Assembly: GCF_002217355.1 (NCBI RefSeq)
Contig: NZ_MUHA01000028.1
Span: forward strand, 99,251 to 163,250
Reading direction: 5' to 3'
DNA length: 64,000 nt
Source: Flavobacterium oncorhynchi
GTDB taxonomy: Bacteria > Bacteroidota > Bacteroidia > Flavobacteriales > Flavobacteriaceae
Below the pieces are notes generated by a model. That model saw nothing but the letters and a program-made list of their open reading frames with translations. It was not told the DNA's origin and did not search any database. Each line of letters opens with the position of its first letter. Positions within the stretch are counted from its first letter, which is position 1. Made by a program: the position numbers and the translations under genes. Shown here piece after piece: positions 51,928 through 60,635 of the stretch.

Positions 51928-52854
51928 ATGAAATACCTAAAACTCATTCGATATAAAAATCTACTAATGCTTGCTTTTATGCAGGTTTTATTTCGTTATG
52001 CTTTTTTAAAACAACAGGATATTCCTTTGGCTTTATCTGACTGGCAATACGGATTTTTGGTTTTAAGTACCGTTTTATTGGCTGCGGCAGGTTATGTAAT
52101 AAACAATATTTACGATGTTGCAACAGATACTATAAATAAGCCAAATGATGTGGTTATTGGAAAAGGAATTTCAGAAACTGCAGCATACAATATTTATATC
52201 GGACTTAATATTAGCGGTGTTGCTATAGGTTTTCTGTTGTCAAATATTATTCTGCGTCCTAGTTTTGCATCGCTTTTTATTTTAATAGCTGCACTACTCT
52301 ACTTTTATGCGACAACTTTAAAGCAGATTATGATTTTGGGTAATTTTCTTGTTGCTGTACTCCTTGCTGTAAGTGTTTTGATTATTGGAATCTTTGATCT
52401 TTTTCCTGTCGTAAATTCAGAAAATCAAGCACAAATGGCTAGTTTATTTTCGATTTTAATAGACTACGCTTTGTTTGCTTTTATGATTAGTTTTACTCGC
52501 GAGATAGTTAAAGATATTGAAGATGTAAATGGCGATTACAATCAAGGAATGAATACTTTACCAATCGCAATTGGTATTAATAGAGCTGCTAAAATTGCAT
52601 TAGGCTGTGCTATAATTCCGTTTATTTTATCGTTGCTTTACATCAATACCTATTTTGTTCAAAACCATCTTTATATTGTTACTATTTATGCATTTGCTTT
52701 TGTTCTAGCGCCATTACTTTATTTTATTGTAAAAGTATTCAGCGCAAAGTCAAAAAAGGATTTTCAGCATTTAAGTACTGTTTTAAAATTTATTTTGTTC
52801 TTCGGAATTTTATCCATTCTCATCATTAGTTTAAATATCAAATACAATGCTTAA
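51928..52854 (+). CDS. UbiA-family prenyltransferase (geranylgeranylglycerol-phosphate type)
   Basis: 308 residues, about nine membrane helices. The first prenyl diphosphate motif is GYVINNIYDVATDTINKPND (about 71-90), which has the extra spacing of the digeranylgeranylglyceryl-phosphate synthase-like branch found in Bacteroidota; the second is REIVKDIEDVNGDYNQG (about 192). It is not menA (encoded at 32.2 kb). The prenyl acceptor is uncertain. It overlaps the Maf gene by 8 nt. Confidence 0.87.
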   Translation: MKYLKLIRYKNLLMLAFMQVLFRYAFLKQQDIPLALSDWQYGFLVLSTVLLAAAGYVINNIYDVATDTINKPNDVVIGKGISETAAYNIYIGLNISGVAIGFLLSNIILRPSFASLFILIAALLYFYATTLKQIMILGNFLVAVLLAVSVLIIGIFDLFPVVNSENQAQMASLFSILIDYALFAFMISFTREIVKDIEDVNGDYNQGMNTLPIAIGINRAAKIALGCAIIPFILSLLYINTYFVQNHLYIVTIYAFAFVLAPLLYFIVKVFSAKSKKDFQHLSTVLKFILFFGILSILIISLNIKYNA

Positions 52855-53431
52855 AGAAAAGCTTAAAAAATATAGTTTAATCCTTGCTTCGGGATCACCG
52901 CGCAGACAGCAGTTTTTTAAAGATTTAGATCTTGATTTTGAAATTCGTTTAAAAGAAATCGAAGAAATCTATCCACCAGAGCTAAAAGCAGTTGAAATTA
53001 CTGATTATCTGGCACAATTAAAGGCAGATGCTTTTGATGGAGAATTAAATGATAATGAGATCTTGGTAACAAGCGACACTATTGTTTGGCACAATAATAA
53101 GGCATTGGGAAAACCAAAAAATGCAGAAGATGCTTTTCAAATGATAAAATCTATGTCGAATGCAACACATGAAGTGTTTACATCGGTTTGTTTTAAAACC
53201 AAGACCTCTTCTACTCTTATTAATGATGTTACAAAAGTAACTTTCGCAGATTTATCAGACGAAGCCATTTTATATTACATAGAAAACTATAAACCTTATG
53301 ATAAAGCTGGTGCTTATGGAATTCAGGAATGGTTTGGTTTTATGGCAGTTGCAAAAGTCGAAGGTTCTTATACAAATGTTATGGGACTTCCAACAGCCAA
53401 AGTTTATGAATATTTGAGTACTTTAGTGTAA
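52847..53431 (+). CDS. Maf-family nucleoside triphosphate pyrophosphatase
   Basis: 194 residues. The N-terminal LASGSPRRQQFF is the Maf signature (residues 15-26), and TSDTIVW, GKPKNAEDAFQMIKSMSN and YDKAGAYGIQEW follow in order. Maf enzymes hydrolyse dTTP, UTP or modified nucleotides to monophosphates and protect the pool. The start overlaps the UbiA gene. In this run (UbiA, Maf, MscS) the genes look co-transcribed. Confidence 0.94.
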   Translation: MLKEKLKKYSLILASGSPRRQQFFKDLDLDFEIRLKEIEEIYPPELKAVEITDYLAQLKADAFDGELNDNEILVTSDTIVWHNNKALGKPKNAEDAFQMIKSMSNATHEVFTSVCFKTKTSSTLINDVTKVTFADLSDEAILYYIENYKPYDKAGAYGIQEWFGFMAVAKVEGSYTNVMGLPTAKVYEYLSTLV

Positions 53432-53441
53432 AAATTTAGAT

Positions 53442-53972
53442 ATGTTTTCTTTCAAAGAGTATAGCGAGGAAATTATTGCTACCGTAATTGTTCTTTTATT
53501 ATTAGTAGCAATGCGTGTTATTGTGGCAAAATTAATTCGTCGTTTTGCCAGCAGCAGTCAGCTATTGGAGCACAGAACAAATTTGGCAATTAAATATACT
53601 CATGTGTTAATGAATGTACTTGTTGTAATAAGTTTGATTGTAATTTGGGGTGTTGAAACAAAAGATATACTTTTTACAGTTTCATCTATTGCAACAGTAA
53701 TTGGCGTTGCTTTTTTTGCGCAATGGTCCATTTTAAGCAACATTACTTCGGGAATGATTTTGTTTTTTTCGTTTCCATTCCGAATTGGAGATACTATAAA
53801 AATACACGATAAAGATTTTCCTATCGAAGCCGAAATCGAGGATATCAGCGCTTTTCATGTGAATCTAAAAACCAAAGAAGGAGAAAAAATCATTTTTCCT
53901 AACAACCTGCTTCTTCAAAAAGGTATTTCGATTATGCCTACCCAATATGAAGAAAAGGAATTTTTTGACTAA
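53442..53972 (+). CDS. Short mechanosensitive channel protein (MscS family)
   Basis: 176 residues. One or two N-terminal membrane helices (IIATVIVLLLLVAMRVIVA; VLMNVLVVISLIVIW) are followed by the pore helix and the start of the beta domain (FFAQWSILSNITSGMILFFS, FPFRIGDTIKIHDKDFPIE). The C-terminal alpha/beta vestibule of MscS is absent, so this is a compact form rather than a broken gene: the frame is intact and the end is a natural beta-domain end (GEKIIFPNNLLLQKG). It probably relieves turgor in hypo-osmotic shock. Confidence 0.87.
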   Translation: MFSFKEYSEEIIATVIVLLLLVAMRVIVAKLIRRFASSSQLLEHRTNLAIKYTHVLMNVLVVISLIVIWGVETKDILFTVSSIATVIGVAFFAQWSILSNITSGMILFFSFPFRIGDTIKIHDKDFPIEAEIEDISAFHVNLKTKEGEKIIFPNNLLLQKGISIMPTQYEEKEFFD

Positions 53973-54082
53973 AATTTGAATGGGAATTTTATAAGGCTTA
54001 ACTAAAAAGCTGGAACGCAAAATGTTAAATAAATCGCAATATTTGTTTAACTTATTAACGTTTTACTATAAAATCTCTCCAA

Positions 54083-55183
54083 ATGATTCCAACAATAAAA
54101 CTGCCATTCTATGCAAAACTTTCTTGTATATTAGTAAGTCTAATTGCACTTGCTTATATTTTTTGCACTGCAAAAGATATTCTTACACCAGTATTCATGG
54201 CATTTTTATTTGCTGTATTATTACTTCCAATTTTCACAATATTAAACACTAAATTGAAGTTTCCGCGGCATTTTGCTGCTATAATTTGTGTTTTAATTTT
54301 TCTATTGTTTATAGTCGGAATCTTGGTTTTCATTTCCTATCAAGTTACGAATATGGCTAATGATTTTGATACGATTAAAAAGAATGCCAACTCATTTCTC
54401 ATTGAAATTCATAAGTTTATAAAAGAGAATTTTCATGTAAGTATTGGTGAGCAGAAGAAGTATTTAGATAATGTAACCAAAGATTCAGTTAAGAACGGAA
54501 ATGCTACTTTAGGATCAGCTCTAATTTCTATAAGTGATCTATTAGTAGACTGCACTATTATTCCAATTTACACGTTTCTATTTCTCTTATACAAAGATCA
54601 TTTTATACTTTTTTTAGCCAAATTAATAAGCAAAGAAAATCACGCCGCATTAAAAGATATTCTTACGCAGATAAAAGTTTCGATCAATAATTATATTGTA
54701 AGTCTGATTCTTGAAATGATAGTAGTTTCAGTGCTTACCAGTTTAGGACTCTGGATTATTGGTGTAAAGTATTTTATTCTTTTAGGATTAATAACAGGTA
54801 TTTTAAACCTGATTCCTTACATTGGAATTGCAATTGCAGGTTTAATTACTATTCTTGCTTCTTTAACAGGTTCTGCCGAAGTATCATTAGTTGTTGGAAT
54901 TTTGATCGTAAACCTAATTGTTCAACTAATTGACAACAATTTGCTGGTGCCATTAATCATTAATTCAAAAGTCGAAATAAATGCTTTTGTTTCTATTATC
55001 GGAATTATTATCGGCGGTACAGCGGCCGGAATTTCTGGAATGTTTTTAGCAATTCCGCTTCTTGCAATTTTAAAAATCATCTTCGATCGTATAGAATCAC
55101 TAGAGCCTTGGGGTTATGTTATGGGCAATCATATGCCCAAAAAATTCACGTGGCGAGTTCGAAAAACCAAAACTGTCAATTAA
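54083..55183 (+). CDS. AI-2E-family transporter
   Basis: 366 residues with about seven membrane helices (first: LSCILVSLIALAYIFCTAKD; later GLITGILNLIPYIGIAIAGL and NLIVQLIDNNLLVPLIIN). GILNLIPYIG and the central soluble part with amphipathic helices match the family. Members export autoinducer-2 or sodium or other small molecules; which one applies here is unknown. A shorter frame starting at 54022 overlaps it and is a shadow. Confidence 0.9.
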   Translation: MIPTIKLPFYAKLSCILVSLIALAYIFCTAKDILTPVFMAFLFAVLLLPIFTILNTKLKFPRHFAAIICVLIFLLFIVGILVFISYQVTNMANDFDTIKKNANSFLIEIHKFIKENFHVSIGEQKKYLDNVTKDSVKNGNATLGSALISISDLLVDCTIIPIYTFLFLLYKDHFILFLAKLISKENHAALKDILTQIKVSINNYIVSLILEMIVVSVLTSLGLWIIGVKYFILLGLITGILNLIPYIGIAIAGLITILASLTGSAEVSLVVGILIVNLIVQLIDNNLLVPLIINSKVEINAFVSIIGIIIGGTAAGISGMFLAIPLLAILKIIFDRIESLEPWGYVMGNHMPKKFTWRVRKTKTVN

Positions 55184-55270
55184 AATAAGCTGTCAATTTT
55201 AAAAATGTTCGTATTATTTATCTTATATTCATATAAAAATCAGTAAAAAAGTAAGTTTAAAAATATCTGA

Positions 55271-57103
55271 ATGTTTCTAAATAAAAAGATAGTAGTTTTT
55301 ATTTTATTATGCTTTAGTTTACAAAGCATTTATGCTCAGTCAGATACTTTAAAAGAAAAGACTAGAACTAAAAAAGATACTACCGAAATATACAATCGAA
55401 TTCGAAATTATTCTAAAAAGAACAAGTTCACCAAAACCTTACATAAGCTTATATTCAGAGCAAAGAAACCTAGAAAAAAAGAAGAACTCCTTGTGTCGAA
55501 TGATACCACAAATTTTGATGGAAAAATTATTCGAAAAATCAATATCATTACATTAGATCCGTTTGGACATTCTGTAGCTGATTCTACTGTGATGCCAAAA
55601 AACTGGGGAGAACGCACAGGAAATCGGCTTCACTTAAAAACAAAGAAAATTGCTATAAAAAACCTCTTGTTATTTAGAAAAAATACGGTTTATGACAGTT
55701 ATAAAGTTCAAGAAACAGAGCGTTTGATACGATCTCAGAGATACGTTACTGCAGTTAGAATTTCGAATAAAGCAGTTGGCATGGCAGCAGATTCTGTTGA
55801 TGTTACTATTAGGGTTTTAGATTCATGGAGTACCATACCAAGATTTTCAATATCTAGTAATCAAATGTCGATAGGTTTTAAAGAAAAAGATTTTTTTGGT
55901 TCAGGTCAGCAATTAGAATATCGATACACTAATCGATTTGATGATGGCAGAAATGGTAATGAGGCCACTTACACTATTCCTAATATTAAGAATACTTATA
56001 TTGGAGCCGCCGTGCATTACAACATGGATCTCGATAACAATTATAGTAAATCAATAGATATTGAGCGTGATTTCTATTCTCCTTTGACTAAATGGGCAGG
56101 CGGTGTTTATATTGGGCAGAATTTCAGGAAAGATACGCTGCAAGCTCCTGATTTGACTTATGCATATCAGCCGTTTAAATATAATTTTCAAGATTTATGG
56201 GGAGGTCACGCCACGAAAGTTTTTGAGGATGAAAATAAAGCAATTACAAATCTAATTGTAGCAGCACGTTTTTTAAATGTTGATTTTACCGAAACACCTT
56301 CAGAAGTTTATGATCCTACAAATTTCTATTCAGATCAAAAACTCCTTTTAGCGGGCATTGGATTGAATAGACGTAAATTTATAAAAGACAGTTATATTTT
56401 CAGAAATGGACAAACAGAGGATGTCCCAATTGGTCGTATTTATGGTATTACTTTGGGATATCAATACAAAAATACCTTTTGGAGACCTTATGCCGGCGCA
56501 CAATTTTCATTTGGAAACTACTACAGATTGGGTTTTTTGAGCATGAATTTTGAAGCTGGAACTTTTTTCCATCAATCAAAAACTTACGAAACCGCCTTTT
56601 TATTAGAGTCTAATTACTTTACCAAATTATTTACTATAGGAAACTGGAAATTAAGACAATTTGTTAATCCAAAGGTCGTTATTGGTGTAAACCGCGAGAA
56701 TATTATTGGAGATGAACTGAATATAAACGAGCAAAATGGTTTAGCAGGATTTAATAGCGCTATTTACGGAACGAGCAAAGCTGTTTTATCGCTTCAAACT
56801 CAAACTTATTCACCGCATTCTATTTTAGGTTTCCGTTTAAATCCATTTTTCAACTATTCTATAGCAGTTTTAGGAAGTCCAGATAATGCAATGTTAAGAA
56901 GTAAACCTTATTCTAAAATTACTTTGGGATTATTAATAAGTAATGATTATTTGGTTTTCAGTTCCTTTCAGCTCTCATTATCCTATTATCCAAGTATTCC
57001 AAATCAAGGAGACAGTGTTTTTAAAACAAATACATTTGAAACTACAGATTATGGTCTTCAAAGTTTTGAACTTGCAAAACCAAGAATTGTCGATTATAAA
57101 TAG
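55271..57103 (+). CDS. Outer-membrane beta-barrel protein with POTRA-like N-terminus
   Basis: 610 residues. Signal peptide (KIVVFILLCFSLQSIYAQ). Residues about 75-190 look like a POTRA domain (KIIRKINIITLDPFGHSVAD, KIAIKNLLLFRKNTVYDSYK, SQRYVTAVRIS), and the remaining ~410 residues have amphipathic strands with many aromatics that fit a BamA/TamA-type barrel. The end (QSFELAKPRIVDYK) is not the usual Omp85 C-terminal signature ending in an aromatic residue, so it may be an atypical member. An export or membrane insertion role is inferred from the fold. Confidence 0.77.
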   Translation: MFLNKKIVVFILLCFSLQSIYAQSDTLKEKTRTKKDTTEIYNRIRNYSKKNKFTKTLHKLIFRAKKPRKKEELLVSNDTTNFDGKIIRKINIITLDPFGHSVADSTVMPKNWGERTGNRLHLKTKKIAIKNLLLFRKNTVYDSYKVQETERLIRSQRYVTAVRISNKAVGMAADSVDVTIRVLDSWSTIPRFSISSNQMSIGFKEKDFFGSGQQLEYRYTNRFDDGRNGNEATYTIPNIKNTYIGAAVHYNMDLDNNYSKSIDIERDFYSPLTKWAGGVYIGQNFRKDTLQAPDLTYAYQPFKYNFQDLWGGHATKVFEDENKAITNLIVAARFLNVDFTETPSEVYDPTNFYSDQKLLLAGIGLNRRKFIKDSYIFRNGQTEDVPIGRIYGITLGYQYKNTFWRPYAGAQFSFGNYYRLGFLSMNFEAGTFFHQSKTYETAFLLESNYFTKLFTIGNWKLRQFVNPKVVIGVNRENIIGDELNINEQNGLAGFNSAIYGTSKAVLSLQTQTYSPHSILGFRLNPFFNYSIAVLGSPDNAMLRSKPYSKITLGLLISNDYLVFSSFQLSLSYYPSIPNQGDSVFKTNTFETTDYGLQSFELAKPRIVDYK

Positions 57104-57236
57104 ATCGAGCTTAATTTTTTTTACTTTTTTTATATTTTATTTTTGTTTTAAAAATCAATACATTACGAGTTTTATAAGACTAATTCACTCGTTAAAAAGT
57201 ATATTTTATCCGACGAACGGTATTGCGTTTTTATTT

Positions 57237-57252
57237 TTGGCACGGTATATGA
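57237..57252 (+). promoter_or_regulatory. Sigma-54-like promoter
   Basis: TTGGCACGGTATATGA. The -24 block TTGGCACG is a full match to the sigma-54 consensus, and the -12 block keeps the spacing but has GA in place of GC. Predicted start about 57263, 29 nt before the next ATG. The 188-nt gap has no other evident promoter. Confidence 0.45.
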
Positions 57253-57291
57253 AAATCCTTAAACAAGATTAACATTTAAACTTTAGAAAAG

Positions 57292-57819
57292 ATGAAAACA
57301 ATGAAAATAGCAATCGCCGGATTATTCCTTTTGATTGCAAATGCCACACAAGCTCAGGTATCGATAAACGTTAACATAGGTAATCCTCCAGCTTGGGGAC
57401 CAGCCGGATATGCAGATATGGAGTATTATTATTTGCCAGATATTGAGGCTTACTATGATGTTAGAGCTTCGCAGTTCATCTATTTTGGAGGCGGTAGATG
57501 GGTTAGAACAACTTATTTACCTAGACAGTACAGAAACTATGATTTATATGGAGGTTACAAAGTAGTTTTAACAGATTATCACGGAAGAACTCCTTATACT
57601 TACTTTGATCGACATAAAGTAAAATACTACAAAGGATATTGCGGTGCACCACAAAGACCTTATAGACCAAGACCAGTTTATGGTTACAATGATCGTCGTA
57701 ATGATAACAGAAATTACAAGCACTACGACAAACATTATGATAAACATAACAACAAGCATCATGGAAAACATGATAGAGATGATGATGACGATCGCCACGA
57801 AGGTCGCGGAAGAAGATAA
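57292..57819 (+). CDS. Secreted protein with histidine/aspartate-rich C-terminus
   Basis: 175 residues. Signal peptide KTMKIAIAGLFLLIANATQAQ. The first two thirds are rich in Tyr, Gly and Arg (GYADMEYYYLPDIEAYYDVR, YIYFGGGRWVRTT). The last ~35 residues are almost only His, Lys and Asp, with tandem KHYD and KHH units (DKHYDKHNNKHHGKHDRDDD), which suggests metal binding or a flexible tail. A sigma-54-like promoter is upstream and a terminator follows, so it is a single-gene transcript. Function unknown. Confidence 0.82.
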   Translation: MKTMKIAIAGLFLLIANATQAQVSINVNIGNPPAWGPAGYADMEYYYLPDIEAYYDVRASQFIYFGGGRWVRTTYLPRQYRNYDLYGGYKVVLTDYHGRTPYTYFDRHKVKYYKGYCGAPQRPYRPRPVYGYNDRRNDNRNYKHYDKHYDKHNNKHHGKHDRDDDDDRHEGRGRR

Positions 57820-57827
57820 ATAACTAT

Positions 57828-57865
57828 AAAAGAGCGTATTAATCCTGATTAAGACGCTCTTTTTG
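57828..57865. terminator. Bidirectional-looking terminator after the His-rich gene
   Basis: 10-bp stem (57828-57837 with 57854-57863) extended by an inner 5-bp helix with one mismatch; 4-nt loop and T-run. Confidence 0.9.
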
Positions 57866-57981
57866 CATGTTTAAACAGTATCTAATTAGTTTTCAATAAC
57901 TAAACATTAACATTTCATTTAAATACTGTTCCATAATTTAATTACTATTTTTGAGTCTATTAAAAAACCAACTAACCAAGC

Positions 57982-60513
57982 ATGATAAAAACTCCAGTTC
58001 AATTAATTCTATTTTTTTTAATAGGTTTTAACATCGCATTCGCACAGCAGCCGCAAAAACCAAACTCGATTGAAATTTACAATCAAATCAAAAAATTAAA
58101 TTTTTTAGGATCAGTTTTGTATGTTGCAGCACATCCTGATGATGAAAATACTCGTTTGATTTCTTATTTTGCAAACGAAGTAAATGCTAGAACTGGGTAT
58201 TTGTCGCTGACAAGAGGAGATGGCGGTCAAAATTTAATTGGTCCTCAATTACGCGAATTACTTGGTGTAATACGAACTCAAGAACTTATTGAAGCCCGAA
58301 AAATAGACGGCGGCGAGCAGTTTTTTTCGAGAGCAAATGATTTTGGATTTTCAAAAACTCCCGATGAAACTTTACAAATTTGGGATAAAGATAAAGTCTT
58401 GGCCGATGTTATATGGACTATTAGAAAATTTCAGCCAGACGTAATAATTAATCGATTTGATCATCGTTCGCCAGGAACAACGCACGGACATCATACTTCA
58501 TCTGCAATGTTGAGCGTTGAGAGTTTTAATCTTACAAACGATTCAAAAGTATATCCTGAGCAATTAAAGTTTGTTTCGCCTTGGCAGGTAAAAAGACTTT
58601 ACTTTAATCCGTCGTGGTGGTTTTATGGAAGTCAAGAGAAATTTGATGCAGCGAACAAATCTAATTTTGCAAAATTAGAAACGGGTGTATATTATACTGG
58701 ATTAGGAAAATCTAATCAAGAAATAGCCGCATTGAGCAGAAGTCGTCATCAATCACAAGGTTTTGGGAGTACAGGTGTTCGTGGTGAAGAAACAGAATAT
58801 TTAGAAGTAATTAAAGGCGAAAACGGATTAGATAAAAACAATGTTTTTGATGGAATCGATACTACTTGGAATCGCGTTAAAAACGGAAAACCAATTGGTG
58901 ATTTGATATCGACAATTATTGCCAAGTACGATTTTAGCAATCCATCTGCGAGTATACCAGATTTAGTAAAAGCCTACACCATGATTGAAGCTTTAAACGA
59001 CGATCATTGGAAGAATTTAAAATCTGAAGCTGTAAAAAATATTATCGCATCTTGTGCAGGTTTATATTTAGAAGCTGTTGCGAGCGAGCAGGAAGCTACT
59101 CCAGGAAGCATCGTAAAACTTAGTTTAGAGGCAATAAACAGATCTCCAGTAAACATGCAGCTTACAAGTGTTACTTCATTGCCAGACAATAAAATAACTA
59201 TTCAAAATACTATTTTAAAAAACAACAGCAATCAAAAGTTTATTCTTCAAACAAAGCTGCCAGAAAACATTGAATACACACAACCTTATTGGTTAAAGGA
59301 AAAAGCAACTGTTGGAATGTATACCGTTTCTAATCAAGAAAACATTGGAATTCCAGATATTATTAGAAATGTAAAAGTTGTTTTTACCATAAAAATTGAA
59401 GGTGTCGAAATTCCGTTTGAGCGTACCGTTATTTACAAATACAACGACAGCGTAAAAGGCGAAATGTATAACTTTCTTGATGTTGTGCCAGACGTAACCA
59501 CTTCAATTTTAGAAAAAGTACTTGTTTTTAGAGATACTAATAGTAAAATGATTCCTGTAAAAGTTCGCGCAGGAAAAAATAATGTGAAGGGAAATTTACA
59601 GTTGGAATTGCCAAAAAGCTGGACTGTAGTTCCTAAACAAATTCCGTTTACTTTAGATCAAAAAGGAAACGAACATATTTTTTATTTCGAAGTTACACCT
59701 CCTGTAAATCCTGAGGAAACTACAGCTCAAAGTATTGTTACTATTGATAATAAACGTTTTGATAAAGCAGAAACAATTATTGATTTCAGCCATATTACAA
59801 AACAAATGGTTCTAAAATCAGCCGATTCAAAAGCAATACGAATTGATTTAAAAACGTCAGGAGATGCCATTGCTTATATAATGGGCGCAGGTGATGAAGT
59901 TCCTGAAAGTCTTTCTCAAATGGGGTATAAAGTAACAATCTTAAAACCTGAAGAAATCACACCAGAAAAATTAGATTCATTTAATGTTGTTATTACAGGA
60001 GTTCGTGCTTATAATACTGTAAATGCTTTGGCTAACAAACAAAGTATATTATTCAATTTTGTAAAAAGCGGTAAAAACATGATTGTTCAATACAATACAA
60101 ATGGACAATTGGTAACGGATAAAATTGCGCCATATCCGTTAAAATTATCATACGACCGAGTAACAGAAGAAAATGCAAAAGTTACTTTCTTAGCACCAAA
60201 TCATCCTGTTTTAAATACCCCAAACAAAATTTCGTCAAAAGATTTTGAGGGTTGGACACAAGAACAAGGCTTGTATTATCCAAATCAATATGATCCTGCC
60301 TTTACTCCTATTATCTCTTCACATGATAAAGGCGAATCAGCGAAAGACGGTGCACTATTAGTAGCGCCTTACGGAAAAGGATATTATATTTACACCGGTT
60401 TAAGTTTCTTTAGAGAATTACCTGAAGGCGTTGCAGGAGCTTATAGATTATTATCTAACATGATTTCGCTGAAACAGCCAATAGAAGCTCCTAAACAAGA
60501 TATAAAGCAATAA
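57982..60513 (+). CDS. PIG-L-family deacetylase with large C-terminal region
   Basis: 843 residues. Signal peptide KTPVQLILFFLIGFNIAFAQ. The PIG-L zinc site is VAAHPDDENTRLI (His, Asp, Asp, about residue 50) and HGHHTSSA (about 167). It is an exported N-acetylglucosaminyl-like deacetylase. Residues about 360-640 resemble two immunoglobulin-like beta domains, and the last ~200 (KMILKSADS..., FVKSGKNMIVQYNTNGQLV) look like a ThuA/glutamine-amidotransferase-type domain. The substrate, perhaps a sugar in a polysaccharide, is unknown. Possibly one operon with the next two genes. Confidence 0.88.
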   Translation: MIKTPVQLILFFLIGFNIAFAQQPQKPNSIEIYNQIKKLNFLGSVLYVAAHPDDENTRLISYFANEVNARTGYLSLTRGDGGQNLIGPQLRELLGVIRTQELIEARKIDGGEQFFSRANDFGFSKTPDETLQIWDKDKVLADVIWTIRKFQPDVIINRFDHRSPGTTHGHHTSSAMLSVESFNLTNDSKVYPEQLKFVSPWQVKRLYFNPSWWFYGSQEKFDAANKSNFAKLETGVYYTGLGKSNQEIAALSRSRHQSQGFGSTGVRGEETEYLEVIKGENGLDKNNVFDGIDTTWNRVKNGKPIGDLISTIIAKYDFSNPSASIPDLVKAYTMIEALNDDHWKNLKSEAVKNIIASCAGLYLEAVASEQEATPGSIVKLSLEAINRSPVNMQLTSVTSLPDNKITIQNTILKNNSNQKFILQTKLPENIEYTQPYWLKEKATVGMYTVSNQENIGIPDIIRNVKVVFTIKIEGVEIPFERTVIYKYNDSVKGEMYNFLDVVPDVTTSILEKVLVFRDTNSKMIPVKVRAGKNNVKGNLQLELPKSWTVVPKQIPFTLDQKGNEHIFYFEVTPPVNPEETTAQSIVTIDNKRFDKAETIIDFSHITKQMVLKSADSKAIRIDLKTSGDAIAYIMGAGDEVPESLSQMGYKVTILKPEEITPEKLDSFNVVITGVRAYNTVNALANKQSILFNFVKSGKNMIVQYNTNGQLVTDKIAPYPLKLSYDRVTEENAKVTFLAPNHPVLNTPNKISSKDFEGWTQEQGLYYPNQYDPAFTPIISSHDKGESAKDGALLVAPYGKGYYIYTGLSFFRELPEGVAGAYRLLSNMISLKQPIEAPKQDIKQ

Positions 60514-60524
60514 AAAACGAAAGT

Positions 60525-60632
60525 ATGGAAGCTAAAAAAGTAAAAAAATGGAAAAAAAGCTACACCTATGTTTTGGTTGCTAATGCCATTTATATTTTAA
60601 TATTTTTCTTAATCATGCAATTATATTCATAA
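60525..60632 (+). CDS. 35-aa single-span membrane peptide before the symporter
   Basis: ATG at 60525, stop TAA at 60630-60632. The N-terminus is strongly basic (MEAKKVKKWKKSY) and the rest is one membrane helix (YVLVANAIYILIFFLIMQLY). It is 11 nt after the PIG-L stop and 3 nt before the symporter ATG, so translation coupling is likely. Other sodium:solute symporters have small membrane partners (for example YjcH with ActP), which makes an accessory subunit a fair guess. No family recognised. Confidence 0.6.
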   Translation: MEAKKVKKWKKSYTYVLVANAIYILIFFLIMQLYS

Positions 60633-60635
60633 CCT

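Noticed and set aside
54022..54252. Open frame of 76 codons overlapping the start of the AI-2E transporter
   Set aside because: It lies in another frame of a well-supported gene and has no domain or start context.
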